A stretch of DNA of 64,000 nt from Paenibacillus segetis (GTDB lineage Bacteria; Bacillota; Bacilli; Paenibacillales; Paenibacillaceae): assembly GCF_014639155.1 (NCBI RefSeq), contig NZ_BMFT01000003.1:1-64000 (forward strand). Direction: 5' to 3'. The translations under genes and the position numbers were made by a program. The stretch's first letter is position 1, and each line of letters starts with the position of its first letter. Shown here one piece after another: positions 29,110 through 38,558 of this stretch. A model generated the notes under the pieces. It saw nothing but the letters and a program-made list of their open reading frames with translations. It was not told where the DNA came from and made no database searches.

Positions 29110-30407
29110 AATTTTTGCAGAGCGAGGCGATGTGCCTCAATTGTCATTTCGATATCTTCATCACTATGAACCCCAGACACAAACATACCTTCAAATTGAG
29201 ATGGAGCTATGTTTATACCCTCTTCTACAATCGCGGCAAAATATTTGCGGAAGGCACCCAAGTCACTATTTTTAGCAGTATCGTAATTAATAACCTTGTC
29301 TGATGTAAAGAAAGGACAAACCATTGAACCAACTCGGTTAATCGTACATGGAATCCCACGTTCCTTGGCGTTGGCTTCTAAACCATTCGCAAGCTTAGCT
29401 GACAAATGCTCCAGTCGATCATACACTTCAGGTGTTAGCAACGACAACGTAGTGTATCCCGCCGTCATAGCTAGCGGATTACCACTCAACGTACCTGCTT
29501 GATAAATCGGTCCAGTAGGAGCAATTTGTTCCATGATTTCACGTCTGCCGCCATAAGCGCCGACAGGTAGTCCTCCACCGATCACTTTACCAAGGCAAGT
29601 TAGATCTGGCGTAATACCAAAAAGACCTTGAGCACAATTCATATGTACCCTAAATCCTGTCATGACTTCATCAAAAATTAGCAGACTGCCATACTCTGTA
29701 GTCAACCGACGAAGGCCTTCAAGAAAGCCTGGGAGAGGTGGAACAACGCCCATATTACCCGCTATTGGTTCGACAATAACCCCAGCTATCTCTTCGCCAA
29801 AACGTTCAAATGCAAGCTGGACCGATTCCAGATCATTGTAAGGAACCGCAATCGTATTCGCTGCAACACCTTCAGGAACACCAGGACTATCTGGTAGACC
29901 TAATGTGGCTACACCGGACCCTGCTTTGATCAACAAACTATCTGCATGTCCGTGGTAGGAGCCTTCAAACTTCATGATTTTATTACGTCCTGTGTACCCA
30001 CGAGCAAGCCGAATCGCACTCATCGTTGCTTCTGTCCCCGAATTCACCATCCGCACAATATCGATAGACGGTACACGTTCCGCTACTAATTTAGCCATCT
30101 TCGTCTCAAGTAGCGTCGGTAGGCCAAAGCTTGTACCTCTTGATGCCGTCTCCTGTAATGCTGCTACTACCTCAGGGTGGGCATGTCCCATAATGAGAGG
30201 TCCCCAAGATCCTACATAGTCGATATATTGATTTCCATCGATATCAAATATTCGTGAACCCACACCATGCTCCGCATAAATCGGTGTTAACCCAACAGAT
30301 TTAAAAGCCCTAACTGGGCTATTAACACCTCCTGGTAAATAATGCTTAGCTTCCTCAAAAGCTGTCCGCGAAAGTTCATCCTGACGTCTTCCGATTGTTT
30401 CACTCAC
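29106..30407 (-). CDS. hemL: Glutamate-1-semialdehyde 2,1-aminomutase
   Basis: PLP enzyme making 5-aminolevulinate, the last step of the C5 route begun by HemA. Motifs: [11 protein letters not shown] (about 25-35), [15 protein letters not shown] (about 122-136), PLP-lysine region [18 protein letters not shown] (about 269-286), [12 protein letters not shown] (about 304-315). 433 residues. Last of the hem genes, 64 bases after hemB. Confidence 0.96.
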   Translation of the reverse strand: MSETIGRRQDELSRTAFEEAKHYLPGGVNSPVRAFKSVGLTPIYAEHGVGSRIFDIDGNQYIDYVGSWGPLIMGHAHPEVVAALQETASRGTSFGLPTLLETKMAKLVAERVPSIDIVRMVNSGTEATMSAIRLARGYTGRNKIMKFEGSYHGHADSLLIKAGSGVATLGLPDSPGVPEGVAANTIAVPYNDLESVQLAFERFGEEIAGVIVEPIAGNMGVVPPLPGFLEGLRRLTTEYGSLLIFDEVMTGFRVHMNCAQGLFGITPDLTCLGKVIGGGLPVGAYGGRREIMEQIAPTGPIYQAGTLSGNPLAMTAGYTTLSLLTPEVYDRLEHLSAKLANGLEANAKERGIPCTINRVGSMVCPFFTSDKVINYDTAKNSDLGAFRKYFAAIVEEGINIAPSQFEGMFVSGVHSDEDIEMTIEAHRLALQKL

Positions 30408-30471
30408 TTCAGATCCACTCCCTATCCGAATTAATGTACTACATATTCATGCATAACCTCTTAATATTCTC

Positions 30472-31476
30472 TTAATTTCCACCACGCAACCAACGAGCAG
30501 CATCCTTAGCAAAGTAAGTAATAATAATATCCGCACCTGCACGTTTCATACCGAGCAGCATCTCCGTTACAATGGCTCGTTCATTAATCCACCCCTGCTG
30601 AGCCGCGGCTTTCACCATGGAGTATTCACCACTAACATTATAAGCGACAAGGGGGAGATCGAATTGATCCCGAAGCATCCTTATGATGTCCATAAATGCT
30701 AACGCAGGTTTTACCATCAGCATATCTGCTCCTTCAAGCACATCAGACTCTGCTTCCCGCAGCGCTTCCCGTGCATTTGCCGGATCCATCTGATATGTCT
30801 TACGGTCACCAAACTGCGGTGCAGAATCAGCTGCCTCACGGAATGGACCGTAAAAAGCAGACGCGTACTTCACAGAGTAAGACATAATCGGAATATGATT
30901 GTAGCCTGCTTCATCTAATCCGGCACGAATAGCTTGAACGAACCCATCCATCATATTAGAAGGAGCAATAATGTCAGCACCCGCACGTGCTTGAGATACG
31001 GCAGTACGCACAAGCAGCTCGAGGGATTCGTCATTAAGCACATCCCCGCACACATGACCATCACGCTCGAACGTATGAACCATCCCGCAATGTCCATGAT
31101 CTGTGAATTCACAAAGACACGTATCGGCGACTACCAGAAGATCGGGATATAGGGACTTAATCTTACGTGTAGCCTCCTGAACAATTCCGTTATCAATAAA
31201 AGCTGGGGTACCGATACTATCTTTTCCCTCTGGAATACCAAATAACAATACGGCTGGTATCCCTAAATCTACAATTTCTTTTACTTCCTCTTCTAACGTA
31301 TCTAGTGAAAAATGAAATACACCCGGCATCGAAGAGATCTCATTTTTTACTCCACTACCATAAGTCACAAAAATCGGCATAATGAAATCATCGACAGTAA
31401 GTACAGTCTCACGGACCATACCACGAATGGCAGCCGATTGACGCAACCGACGATGTCTTACAATTGGAAAAGTCAT
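30472..31476 (-). CDS. hemB: Delta-aminolevulinic acid dehydratase (porphobilinogen synthase)
   Basis: Condenses two 5-aminolevulinates to porphobilinogen. Cys-rich metal site [15 protein letters not shown] (about 118-132) and two active-site lysines in [18 protein letters not shown] (about 195-212) and [14 protein letters not shown] (about 248-261). 334 residues. AGGAGGTAA precedes the ATG. A long structured non-coding region separates it from cobA-hemD, so it may have its own promoter. Confidence 0.97.
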   Translation of the reverse strand: MTFPIVRHRRLRQSAAIRGMVRETVLTVDDFIMPIFVTYGSGVKNEISSMPGVFHFSLDTLEEEVKEIVDLGIPAVLLFGIPEGKDSIGTPAFIDNGIVQEATRKIKSLYPDLLVVADTCLCEFTDHGHCGMVHTFERDGHVCGDVLNDESLELLVRTAVSQARAGADIIAPSNMMDGFVQAIRAGLDEAGYNHIPIMSYSVKYASAFYGPFREAADSAPQFGDRKTYQMDPANAREALREAESDVLEGADMLMVKPALAFMDIIRMLRDQFDLPLVAYNVSGEYSMVKAAAQQGWINERAIVTEMLLGMKRAGADIIITYFAKDAARWLRGGN

Positions 31477-31507
31477 AGTTTGTAATTACCTCCTAAGTTT
31501 GATTCTC

Positions 31508-31593
31508 ATCCCTCCCAAACCCTCCCTTACCCTAAGGGAGGGCCCCAAGGACTGCCGCCCTTTGGATACCCGCTTCGAGAACGTGGGAGGGAT
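31508..31593. repeat. Nested perfect hairpins upstream of hemB
   Basis: CCCTCCCTTA (31520-31529) and TAAGGGAGGG (31533-31542) form a perfect 10-bp hairpin with a 3-base loop. It is enclosed by a second perfect 9-bp pair, ATCCCTCCC (31508-31516) with GGGAGGGAT (31585-31593). It starts about 30 bases upstream of the hemB start and could be part of its leader. No T-run follows, so it is not an ordinary terminator. Confidence 0.75.
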
Positions 31594-31599
31594 AGAGGC

Positions 31600-31910
31600 G
31601 CTCCTACTCGCTGTCCCCTGCGGGGATGCGCTGTACTTTGGTGCGTGGAAACGCTTTTCCCCCTTCGGGTACGTCTTACTTTTGGTGCTCCTGTATTACC
31701 TTTTTAAACATGATGGGGAATACTACTTCTTTCGGCGTTACCGGGCTGGAATGTGCTAGAGCCCGCTTTTCTCCCCTTCGGGGCACGCTCTACTACTTGT
31801 GCACCTGCTCGGAGAGCTGTCTCCTTCGGAGATGCGCTTCTTCTTCCTTGGACTGTTATTACGTGCACGGAGACGCTGTCCCCTTCGGGGATACGCTTCA
31901 TGTTGGTTAG
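31600..31910. repeat. Degenerate array of CCCC-TTC-GGGG hairpin units
   Basis: Five hairpins of the form TCCCC-TTC-GGGGA (31614-31626, 31661-31669, 31773-31783, 31820-31832, 31879-31891) recur with shared flanks: ACGCTgT before, and TgCGCTtcTACTTtgGTGC after. Spacing is irregular (about 45 to 113 bases), with a decayed copy near 31722-31742. No gene is supportable here; small open frames on both strands result from the repeats. Confidence 0.7.
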
Positions 31911-32004
31911 ACGTTATTTCATATGTGAAGCAGAAATAAAGTTAATTACTACTACCCTCTACTCGAAGATGTGAGTGATGATTTTGCCCAAGTTGGATTA
32001 TAGT

Positions 32005-32138
32005 TTGTGATAAAGCGGAGAGAGCGAAATGATTCTGAAGAAGCGAAGCGTTCGCCTTTGGCCCCCGAATTTCAACCTTTTGAATAGTTAAATCAAGAAA
32101 TTTGGGGGACAACAGCGATCGTAAGAACATTTCGTTAT
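32005..32138. repeat. Long imperfect palindrome between cobA-hemD and hemB
   Basis: Core CCCCCGAATTTC (32062-32073) pairs with GAAATTTGGGGG (32097-32108) around a 23-base loop. Outward, CGAAATGATTCT on the left resembles the complement of TAAGAACATTTCG on the right, and a small GCGAAGCGTTCGC palindrome sits in the left arm. The form suggests a mobile intergenic repeat (MITE/REP-like), but genome-wide copies cannot be checked here. Confidence 0.6.
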
Positions 32139-32140
32139 CG

Positions 32141-32198
32141 CAGCTCCATCACAAGCAAATCTTTTACCTCAGCTCCATCACAATCAATCATTTTCAAC
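32141..32198. repeat. 29-bp tandem duplication at the 3' end of cobA-hemD
   Basis: Two adjacent 29-base copies beginning CAGCTCCATCACAA (32141-32169 and 32170-32198). The second copy contains the stop codon and last residues (VVEND) of the cobA-hemD product, so the duplication has touched the C terminus or trails it. Confidence 0.75.
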
Positions 32199-33752
32199 TA
32201 CATTTGCAGTCCTCGCCTTCCACTCACATAGAGAGTCAACAAGACTATCAATCGTAGCTTCTTCGGCCAATATGGTTACGTTGAGGCCAGCTTCCTGCGC
32301 TGTACGTGCAGTGAGGGGGCCAATGCAGGCGATCTCAGCACCACTTAAGGCTTGAGCGGGATCGGTAATTCCCATCCGTTTCAGAGCAGCTATCAAGTTG
32401 GTCACCGTTGAGGAACTTGTGAAAGTCACCGCATGAATGCCACCCTCCTCAATCAGCTTCAATAACTCGTCATCTTCTTCACCAATAGGTACGGTCTCGT
32501 ACATAATAGCTTCTGTTACAGATAGTCCTTTCTCACGAAGCACCTGTGGAAGCCATGTTCGAGCTAGATCACCTCTTGGCAGAAGTACTTGTTGCCCCGC
32601 CACCATCTCATCACCGTAAGCTTCGAACATCCCTTCGGCCTGATAGCTTCCAGGTAACTCTTCAGCAACAATTCCATGCAATCTGAGCGCTTCCTTCGTT
32701 GCTGGACCAACCGCAGCAATACGTGCCTTATGTAGAGAACGAATGTCTTTTCCCAGTCTCTCCAGGTGCTTGAAGAAATACTCTACGCCATTCACGCTGG
32801 TGAAGAATACCCAGTCATATTCTGCAAGACACTCCAATGCAGTTTTGCTGTGCAACAATCGCTCTTCATTTGTGGGTATGACGGTCTCGATAACGGGAAA
32901 TTCATATGGCTCTCCGCCTAAATCTTCAATCCTATTCACGAGCTCACTAGCCTGCGATCTTGCACGTGTAACGAGAATTCGTTTGCCAAAGAGTGGCATC
33001 GACTCAGCCCATTTCAATTGCTCACGTTGATTTACGACCTCACCAACTACAATGACAGCAGGGGGCTGGAAATTAGCTACTCGTACCTTTTCCTCAATGT
33101 CTTCTAGCGTTCCTGTGATTGTATCCTGCTCAGCTCGTGTACCCCAGCGTACCAATGCTACTGGGGTTTCCGGCGGTCTTCCATAGGTAATCAATTGTTT
33201 GCTTATGTAACCAATTTTTGCGACACCCATCATGAATACTAACGTTCCCGTTGCATTCGTTACCTTCTCCCAATTGATCGATACATCCAGTTTGTCTGGG
33301 CTTTCGTGACCGGTAATGATAGACAAAGATGACGCTAGATCGCGATGTGTTACGGGGATGCCCGCATAAGCTGGTACTGAAATAGCCGCTGTAATGCCTG
33401 GAACGATTTCATAAGGTATGCCGTGTTTGCGAAGCAGCTCTGCCTCTTCTCCGACACGTCCAAAGATCGTTGGATCGCCACCTTTTAATCGCACAACAAC
33501 TTTGCCCGATAGAGCAAAATCAACAAGTAACTGATTGATCTCCTCTTGCTTCATCGTATGGCGGTCCGGTCTTTTTCCTACGTATACTTTCTCAGCCCCA
33601 TGTTTCATCCTCTTTAAAAGACTAGGGTTAGCTAGTCGATCGTAAACAACGACATCACCTTTTTCTATGCAATCCATACCCTTGATCGTAATCAATCTTG
33701 CATCACCCGGTCCTGCACCAACTAAAAAGACTTTCCCCGTCACAGCCTTCAC
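32184..33752 (-). CDS. cobA-hemD: Fused uroporphyrinogen-III C-methyltransferase / uroporphyrinogen-III synthase
   Basis: A 522-residue two-domain enzyme. The N-terminal SUMT/CobA part (about 1-245) makes precorrin-2 from uroporphyrinogen III using [21 protein letters not shown] (about 9-26), [20 protein letters not shown] (about 90-109), [21 protein letters not shown] (in parts, about 117-137). The C-terminal HemD part (about 255-515) cyclises hydroxymethylbilane: [44 protein letters not shown]. The fusion puts the product of one domain before the other. Overlaps hemC by four bases. Confidence 0.95.
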   Translation of the reverse strand: MKAVTGKVFLVGAGPGDARLITIKGMDCIEKGDVVVYDRLANPSLLKRMKHGAEKVYVGKRPDRHTMKQEEINQLLVDFALSGKVVVRLKGGDPTIFGRVGEEAELLRKHGIPYEIVPGITAAISVPAYAGIPVTHRDLASSLSIITGHESPDKLDVSINWEKVTNATGTLVFMMGVAKIGYISKQLITYGRPPETPVALVRWGTRAEQDTITGTLEDIEEKVRVANFQPPAVIVVGEVVNQREQLKWAESMPLFGKRILVTRARSQASELVNRIEDLGGEPYEFPVIETVIPTNEERLLHSKTALECLAEYDWVFFTSVNGVEYFFKHLERLGKDIRSLHKARIAAVGPATKEALRLHGIVAEELPGSYQAEGMFEAYGDEMVAGQQVLLPRGDLARTWLPQVLREKGLSVTEAIMYETVPIGEEDDELLKLIEEGGIHAVTFTSSSTVTNLIAALKRMGITDPAQALSGAEIACIGPLTARTAQEAGLNVTILAEEATIDSLVDSLCEWKARTANVVEND

Positions 33753-34711
33753 TCCCTAGCTTCAGCTAAAATTTCGCCCGCACCTCTAGAAATAAGCTTC
33801 CATGCCACTTCTTCCCCAAGTCGGATAGGATCATTTCCAATGAGAGTCTCCTTGAGAATGGTTCGCCCATCTGGATAACCTACCATCCCCGTTAGCATAA
33901 TGCATGGAGAACTAATCATATTCGTCTCATCCTCATCATTCACCAATGTAGCGTAAGCTCCTATGGGAACTTGGCAGCCTCCATTCAGTACACTAAGAAA
34001 TTTACGTTCTGCTGAAACCGTTAACTCCGTATTCTTATCGTTATATAGTGACAAAAGATGACGAACATCGTGGTCTTCCTCCCGACACTCAATTCCAAGC
34101 GCACCTTGACCGACAGCTGGAAGACACAGTTCTACCGGAAGAAAGGTAGTGATTTCATCTCCCCAACCCATTCGAAACAATCCTGCAGCCGCGAGAACAA
34201 TAGCGTCGAAACCTTCCTCATTCAATTTGCGCAGCCGGGAATCTATATTTCCACGGATCGGCTCAATCACCAAATCCGGGCGGAATGCTAGTAGTTGACT
34301 GCAACGGCGCAAACTGCTTGTTCCTACCCTTGCCCCTTGCGGAAGGGTCTCCAAGCTGTAATCCTGACGTGAAATCAATGCATCACGAGGATCAACTCGC
34401 AAAGGAGTCGCACCATTCACAAGCCCTTCCTGAAGCTCAGAGGGCATATCCTTCATACTATGTACCGCTAAGTCAATCTCACCATCTAGCATCGCTTGTT
34501 CGATTTCTTTCACGAACAGTCCCTTTCCTCCAACTTTCGACAACGTTACATCCAGAATTCGATCGCCTTTCGTAATGATCTTCCGAATTTCGAAATCAAA
34601 CGGTAGAGAATGCTCCTCACAAAGGCGTTTTAATGCATCGATTACATGTCCTGTTTGCGTTAGCGCCAGTTGGCTCTGTCTAGTACCTACCACAATCGTA
34701 CGCTTCATCAT
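33749..34711 (-). CDS. hemC: Hydroxymethylbilane synthase (porphobilinogen deaminase)
   Basis: Polymerises four porphobilinogens. 320 residues with [13 protein letters not shown] (about 8-20), [13 protein letters not shown] (about 83-95), [13 protein letters not shown] (about 134-146), and the dipyrromethane-cofactor cysteine in [13 protein letters not shown] (about 243-255). Starts at the tail of the siroheme dehydrogenase gene (ATGATGA) and overlaps cobA-hemD at its end. Confidence 0.97.
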   Translation of the reverse strand: MMKRTIVVGTRQSQLALTQTGHVIDALKRLCEEHSLPFDFEIRKIITKGDRILDVTLSKVGGKGLFVKEIEQAMLDGEIDLAVHSMKDMPSELQEGLVNGATPLRVDPRDALISRQDYSLETLPQGARVGTSSLRRCSQLLAFRPDLVIEPIRGNIDSRLRKLNEEGFDAIVLAAAGLFRMGWGDEITTFLPVELCLPAVGQGALGIECREEDHDVRHLLSLYNDKNTELTVSAERKFLSVLNGGCQVPIGAYATLVNDEDETNMISSPCIMLTGMVGYPDGRTILKETLIGNDPIRLGEEVAWKLISRGAGEILAEARE

Positions 34712-35358
34712 TTTTCCCTCCGGTATTCAGTAATCCAAGAAGTGATTTCTTCTTCACTCCAAAAATGAAAATTCCCATTCCGAATATCAGTCAAGACATC
34801 CATTTCAGCCAGTAATTTGAACAAGTCATGACGCTCTGATATATCCGATACACGATGTTTGATAACCATTCTTACAATACTTAGAAAATCAATATATGTC
34901 TCATATTCTGCACCATACTGCTTCTCAATTTCTCTGCACAGATTTGTTGCCACAATCGGTCCAGCGCCCGAAGAAGATACAGCAATAATTAATTTCCCCC
35001 TACGAACGGAACTAGGTGTAATGAAAGTTCCACGCTTTCCATCCCCAGCATGATTTACTGGAATTCCAAGCTTAGTTGCCTCTACAACGACTGCCTCATT
35101 AACGATCGCCTGATCGGTTGCGGCGAATACTAACGCTGCCCCTTCCAGATCTCCCTCCATATATCCTCGTTCCAACCATGTGATCAAACCGTCCTCAAAG
35201 CAGGATTGTAACCAAGGTGATAACTTGTGACTGATTACAACTATCGTAGCTTCAGCTCCGAGCAAGCTGGACACCTTGCGCTCAGCAACTAAACCTCCAC
35301 CTACAATGATAAGACGACGTCCTTCACAATTCATCATAACGGGAACATAATGAGGCAT
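34708..35358 (-). CDS. Precorrin-2 dehydrogenase / sirohydrochlorin ferrochelatase (Met8/CysG-N type)
   Basis: Oxidises precorrin-2 to sirohydrochlorin for siroheme, using the product of the neighbouring CobA domain. Rossmann motif [19 protein letters not shown] (about 15-33), [20 protein letters not shown] (about 98-117) and [20 protein letters not shown] (about 122-141) are the Met8/CysG-B hallmarks; a C-terminal helical domain follows. The ATG at 35358 (GAGGAG upstream) is preferred to the TTG at 35379, giving 216 residues. It occupies the slot where B. subtilis has hemX; ferrochelatase activity is not assured from sequence. Confidence 0.9.
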   Translation of the reverse strand: MPHYVPVMMNCEGRRLIIVGGGLVAERKVSSLLGAEATIVVISHKLSPWLQSCFEDGLITWLERGYMEGDLEGAALVFAATDQAIVNEAVVVEATKLGIPVNHAGDGKRGTFITPSSVRRGKLIIAVSSSGAGPIVATNLCREIEKQYGAEYETYIDFLSIVRMVIKHRVSDISERHDLFKLLAEMDVLTDIRNGNFHFWSEEEITSWITEYRREK

Positions 35359-35493
35359 TTCATTCACTCCTCGATCCAACCGAAATTACGTAATTATCGA
35401 AATTGTATATTGTTAATAGCATACTCTACACTCGTCCAATTTTCCATGTACATGGTTCATCGTATGGCTGATTCAATTGGATATAAATAAGAA

Positions 35494-35564
35494 GCCCTGG
35501 GCAATCTGTTCATTTCTCTTCAGGCCACGAAGGCAATCCGAAAAACAAACAGAAGGCTCAGGGC
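35494..35564 (-). promoter_or_regulatory. Long hairpin in the hemA-siroheme gene gap
   Basis: GCCCTGGGCAATCTGTT (35494-35510) pairs with AACAGAAGGCTCAGGGC (35548-35564), 14 of 17 positions complementary, with a 37-base apical part. On the minus strand it is followed by TTCTTATTTATA, a poor T-run, so it may be a partial terminator or an RNA-processing element. Confidence 0.55.
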
Positions 35565-35620
35565 ATAAATTATTCATTCCCGTAATACACTTCAGCAAAA
35601 AAAACTTGTAAATCACCACA

Positions 35621-37009
35621 TTATACAGAAACTGAGATCAAGGACGATGGAGTATTGTCATGGGGAGAACCTTCTTCTTCACGAACGTCTTGAGACTCCA
35701 AGGAAGCAACATTTTCTTGTTCTGAATCCGAAGCCGCATGAAGCTGCTCCTCCAAACCAAAAATTTGGGTGAAAAGCTCCAGCGCTTCAGCGCCTCCCTT
35801 TTCTCCTGCCATTTCCTTCACTCGATTAATTGGATCATGCATCATTTGGTTAACAATACTCTTCGTCAAACGCCGGATGACTTTACGCTGACGCTCATCA
35901 AGTTCAGGTAGCTTGTTAAATAGACTCTCCACTGTGCTCTCGTGAATGGAAGATGACTTTTCCTGTAGTGCCCGAATGACTGGCAAAACGCCCAATGTCT
36001 CAACCCATTCCTCAAACAATTCCATTTCTTGCGCTATCATAGTCTCTATTTTGATCGATTCAGCCCGACGCAGCTCCAGATTATTCTCCACAATCCCCTC
36101 CAAATCATCAATATCATACAGAAATACATTCTGCAATTCACTAATCGAAGGATCTATATCACGTGGTACCGCAATATCAATAATAAATAAAGGCTGATCG
36201 GGCCGTTGTTTCATGCTATTTGCTACTTGAGACGCTGTAACGACATACCCCTCTGACCCCGTAGAACTAATCAGAATATCAACATCTTGAATCCGTTGAT
36301 AAGCTTCTTGTAATGTACAAGGAGTCCCATTAAATTTAGACGCAAGTTCCTGTGCGCGTCCAAAAGTACGGTTCGCAACAAGAAGCTCTTGTGCACCAGC
36401 CCCACTAAGGTGTTTAGCAGTAAGCTCGCTCATTTTACCAGCACCAAGAATTAATACTCTCTTGCCACTAAAGCTACCGAAGATGCTTTTGCCCAGCTCT
36501 ACAGCCGCATAACTTACGGATACAGCATTCTCACCGATCGCCGTTTCAGAATGTGCCCTTTTACTTAGCGTAATAGCTTGCTTAAACAACTTATTAAACC
36601 AAGTACCGGTTCCTTGCTGACTTTGTGATAATAAAAAGGAGCTACGAACCTGACCCAGAATCTGTGTCTCACCAAGTACCATTGAATCTAGTCCACAAGT
36701 GACCCGAAACAAATGATCTATCGCCTGTTTATCTTCATACATATATAAATGTGAGGTGAATTCTTCGCGAGGAACCCCGAACCACTTCTCCATAAAACTT
36801 CGAATATAATATCCACACATATGGAGACGATCGACGACCACGTAGATTTCCGTACGATTACAGGTAGCAAGGATCACGCCTTCCAAGACACTCTTCGTGT
36901 GTTTCAACTCTTGCAACGCTTGTGGCATATCACTATCCGTAAAAGAAAAACGTTCCCTGACCTCCACTGGCGCCGTTCGATAGTTTAACCCAACTGCGAC
37001 GATGTGCAT
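35621..37009 (-). CDS. hemA: Glutamyl-tRNA reductase
   Basis: First committed step of tetrapyrrole synthesis by the C5 route (glutamyl-tRNA to glutamate semialdehyde). Catalytic Cys in ILATCNRTEIYVV (about 46-58), substrate-binding CGLDSMVLGETQILGQVR (about 104-121), NADPH site VLILGAGKMSELTAKHL (about 183-199), and C-terminal dimerisation helices (about 320-425). 462 residues with an acidic tail after 430. First of the hem cluster and probably its control point. Confidence 0.97.
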   Translation of the reverse strand: MHIVAVGLNYRTAPVEVRERFSFTDSDMPQALQELKHTKSVLEGVILATCNRTEIYVVVDRLHMCGYYIRSFMEKWFGVPREEFTSHLYMYEDKQAIDHLFRVTCGLDSMVLGETQILGQVRSSFLLSQSQQGTGTWFNKLFKQAITLSKRAHSETAIGENAVSVSYAAVELGKSIFGSFSGKRVLILGAGKMSELTAKHLSGAGAQELLVANRTFGRAQELASKFNGTPCTLQEAYQRIQDVDILISSTGSEGYVVTASQVANSMKQRPDQPLFIIDIAVPRDIDPSISELQNVFLYDIDDLEGIVENNLELRRAESIKIETMIAQEMELFEEWVETLGVLPVIRALQEKSSSIHESTVESLFNKLPELDERQRKVIRRLTKSIVNQMMHDPINRVKEMAGEKGGAEALELFTQIFGLEEQLHAASDSEQENVASLESQDVREEEGSPHDNTPSSLISVSV

Positions 37010-37053
37010 TGGAAATTCACCTGCCTCGTAAAATGTACATGCATTATTACCTT

Positions 37054-37075
37054 ATAAACATTGTTAATTATATCA
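37054..37075 (-). promoter_or_regulatory. hemA promoter -10 with overlapping inverted repeat
   Basis: A minus-strand extended -10 TGATATAAT (TATAAT at 37067-37072) overlaps a 7-1-7 inverted repeat ATAAACA-T-TGTTAAT (37054-37068, 6 of 7 pairs). The placement over the start site is right for a repressor. B. subtilis hemA is under PerR, which uses a 7-1-7 box, but this sequence matches the PerR consensus only partly. Confidence 0.5.
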
Positions 37076-37174
37076 CAGTAAAATCCTATTATTTTGAGAC
37101 TTCCGTGAGCTTTTTATGAACGATTTATGAATAAACCTATTTACTCCTTACTCATACCTGTCCTTTCCATACTA

Positions 37175-37207
37175 TAAAAAAATAACCATGGAGTATCCAT
37201 GGTTATT
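37175..37207 (-). terminator. Terminator of speH
   Basis: Minus-strand AATAACCATGGA / TCCATGGTTATT stem followed by TTTTTTATAG, 21 bases after the speH stop. Confidence 0.92.
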
Positions 37208-37228
37208 CTATCCAGCTTAATCTCTTCT

Positions 37229-37627
37229 TTATACGAGTTCAACTTGATTTATAACGGGCGTTACAACCTCAAGTTCTCCTAAACCGCGAATAAGTTGCTT
37301 CGCGAATGTTTTGTCCGGTTTCAATACGGACACCAGGTAATCGATCGCAAGTTGTGGATCAACAAACTCTCCACAAGTATAACAATCAATTGCAGCAAAC
37401 CCTCTCTCAGGATACGTGTGAATCGAGAGGTGGCTCTCCGACAGCAATACAAGTACTGTAGCTCCTTGTGGTTCAAACTGTTTTGATTGAATGGACATCA
37501 CAGTGGCTCCGCATGCTTCAGCTGCTTCCACCAAATGAGCTGTCAAAAGCTCCGCGTTGTTCAGCACATCAAAATCTACGCCCCAAGTATCAACAGCAAC
37601 GTGTCTTCCGAAAGTTGAGTATTCCAT
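37229..37627 (-). CDS. speH: S-adenosylmethionine decarboxylase proenzyme
   Basis: Pyruvoyl enzyme that decarboxylates SAM for spermidine synthesis. It self-cleaves between Glu64 and Ser65 in LLSESHLSIHTYPE; the Ser becomes the pyruvoyl group. Conserved His in the same motif and CYTCGEF (about 82-88) complete the class 1B pattern. 132 residues. Monocistronic, with a long (about 150-base) leader and its own terminator. Confidence 0.95.
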   Translation of the reverse strand: MEYSTFGRHVAVDTWGVDFDVLNNAELLTAHLVEAAEACGATVMSIQSKQFEPQGATVLVLLSESHLSIHTYPERGFAAIDCYTCGEFVDPQLAIDYLVSVLKPDKTFAKQLIRGLGELEVVTPVINQVELV

Positions 37628-37886
37628 CTTTCGGTTCCCCCTTCCTAGGAATAAAATGTTTGAAAAATTTCATCCGCTAGGACCTACGTCATTCACTTCT
37701 CGAGGGAAAAATCTCTCGCAACATCTCCATGTCCTGAGTGAATCCTGGTTCCTATATTCTTTTCAACGAGATTAAAAATAACATCTATCAGGGACAAATG
37801 CAACCCTTTTTTTAAAAGATTGTGATGGGAAAATTTCCAGAGAAGAGGAAACTCAACCGGTTTACTTACCTTGACCTCATGGTGCT
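37628..37886 (-). promoter_or_regulatory. speH leader and candidate promoter
   Basis: No gene here. A possible promoter is -35 TTGCAT (37799-37804), 17-base spacer, -10 TATTTT (37776-37781). It leaves a leader of about 140 bases with short pairings such as CCTAG (twice, near 37645 and 37680) before the GGAAGGGGG binding site. Whether the leader is regulatory is not shown. Confidence 0.35.
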
Positions 37887-37916
37887 AAAAAAACTACCTG
37901 ATCATCAGGTAGTTTT
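37887..37916 (-). terminator. Terminator of the 195-residue unknown gene
   Basis: Minus-strand AACTACCTGATGATCAGGTAGTT palindromic stem followed by TTTTTAGC. Confidence 0.9.
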
Positions 37917-37970
37917 CTCCATACAATATGTTCAGTTCAGTAAAACTGTGACAATCGTCTAAATCTATTC

Positions 37971-38558
37971 TTACGCTTCCAAAACAAAAAGTCGCCGAGT
38001 ATGCTGACGTAGTTCACCGTCAATTCGTACCACTTCATTGGAATCTTGCGTGACAATTCGCAAATCGAGTAGGGCATTAATGCTTTTATGAATGGCTTCG
38101 ATCTCTAGTTCCACATCGTTATTACGATAAATTCGTTGAAGCTCACCCACCGTATCTTTGTACTCATAAACTAATTTATGAGAATCACGTGAATATTCAA
38201 CGATTTTGCGAACTCGACCTTCTTGATAATAATACATCATCATGAATCCATTATAAATTCTTGTGACCATACCTGAACCCTTAAAAGCGGAAAACAAGAG
38301 CCGCATGACGTTCGTTAAGTGTGGTGTTTCCAAGCGGAAAGACAATTCACAGACGTAATTACCGTCACTGCGATCAAAGGGCAGATGGACTTCTTCACCG
38401 CCGTCATCCTCCAGCACCACCACTTGCCCGCCGTTATCCAGCACTTTTACTCGCTGACGCACATGTGGATCATACACTTTGTGAATAAACTGCGACATCT
38501 GATCTTCCGACAAACGCAAACTGGCATTAACATATTCTGTGGCTAACCGCTGAGCCAT
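37971..38558 (-). CDS. Conserved protein of unknown function, 195 residues
   Basis: I do not recognise a domain. The product is soluble, rich in Arg, Glu and Val, with no signal peptide or membrane helix. It has a beta-rich middle (about 30-100, RVKVLDNGGQVVVLEDDGGEEVHLPFD and CELSFRLETPHLTNVMRLLFSAF), an aromatic stretch GFMMMYYYQEGRVRKIVEY (about 105-123) and a helical C terminus (about 140-195). The ATG follows GAGGAGA. It has its own terminator and sits between speH and engB. Codon use resembles its neighbours, so it looks native rather than acquired. Confidence 0.8.
   Translation of the reverse strand: MAQRLATEYVNASLRLSEDQMSQFIHKVYDPHVRQRVKVLDNGGQVVVLEDDGGEEVHLPFDRSDGNYVCELSFRLETPHLTNVMRLLFSAFKGSGMVTRIYNGFMMMYYYQEGRVRKIVEYSRDSHKLVYEYKDTVGELQRIYRNNDVELEIEAIHKSINALLDLRIVTQDSNEVVRIDGELRQHTRRLFVLEA

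Noticed and set aside
31600-31910. Possible CRISPR array
   Set aside because: Repeats are degenerate hairpins with irregular spacing, no uniform spacers and no cas genes nearby.
31499-31974. Several small open frames on both strands between cobA-hemD and hemB
   Set aside because: They arise from the hairpin repeats, overlap each other and lack binding sites.
37971-38558. Non-ribosomal peptide synthetase module, a name I associate loosely with similar Paenibacillus proteins
   Set aside because: At 195 residues it has no adenylation, carrier or condensation motif; nothing in the sequence supports it.
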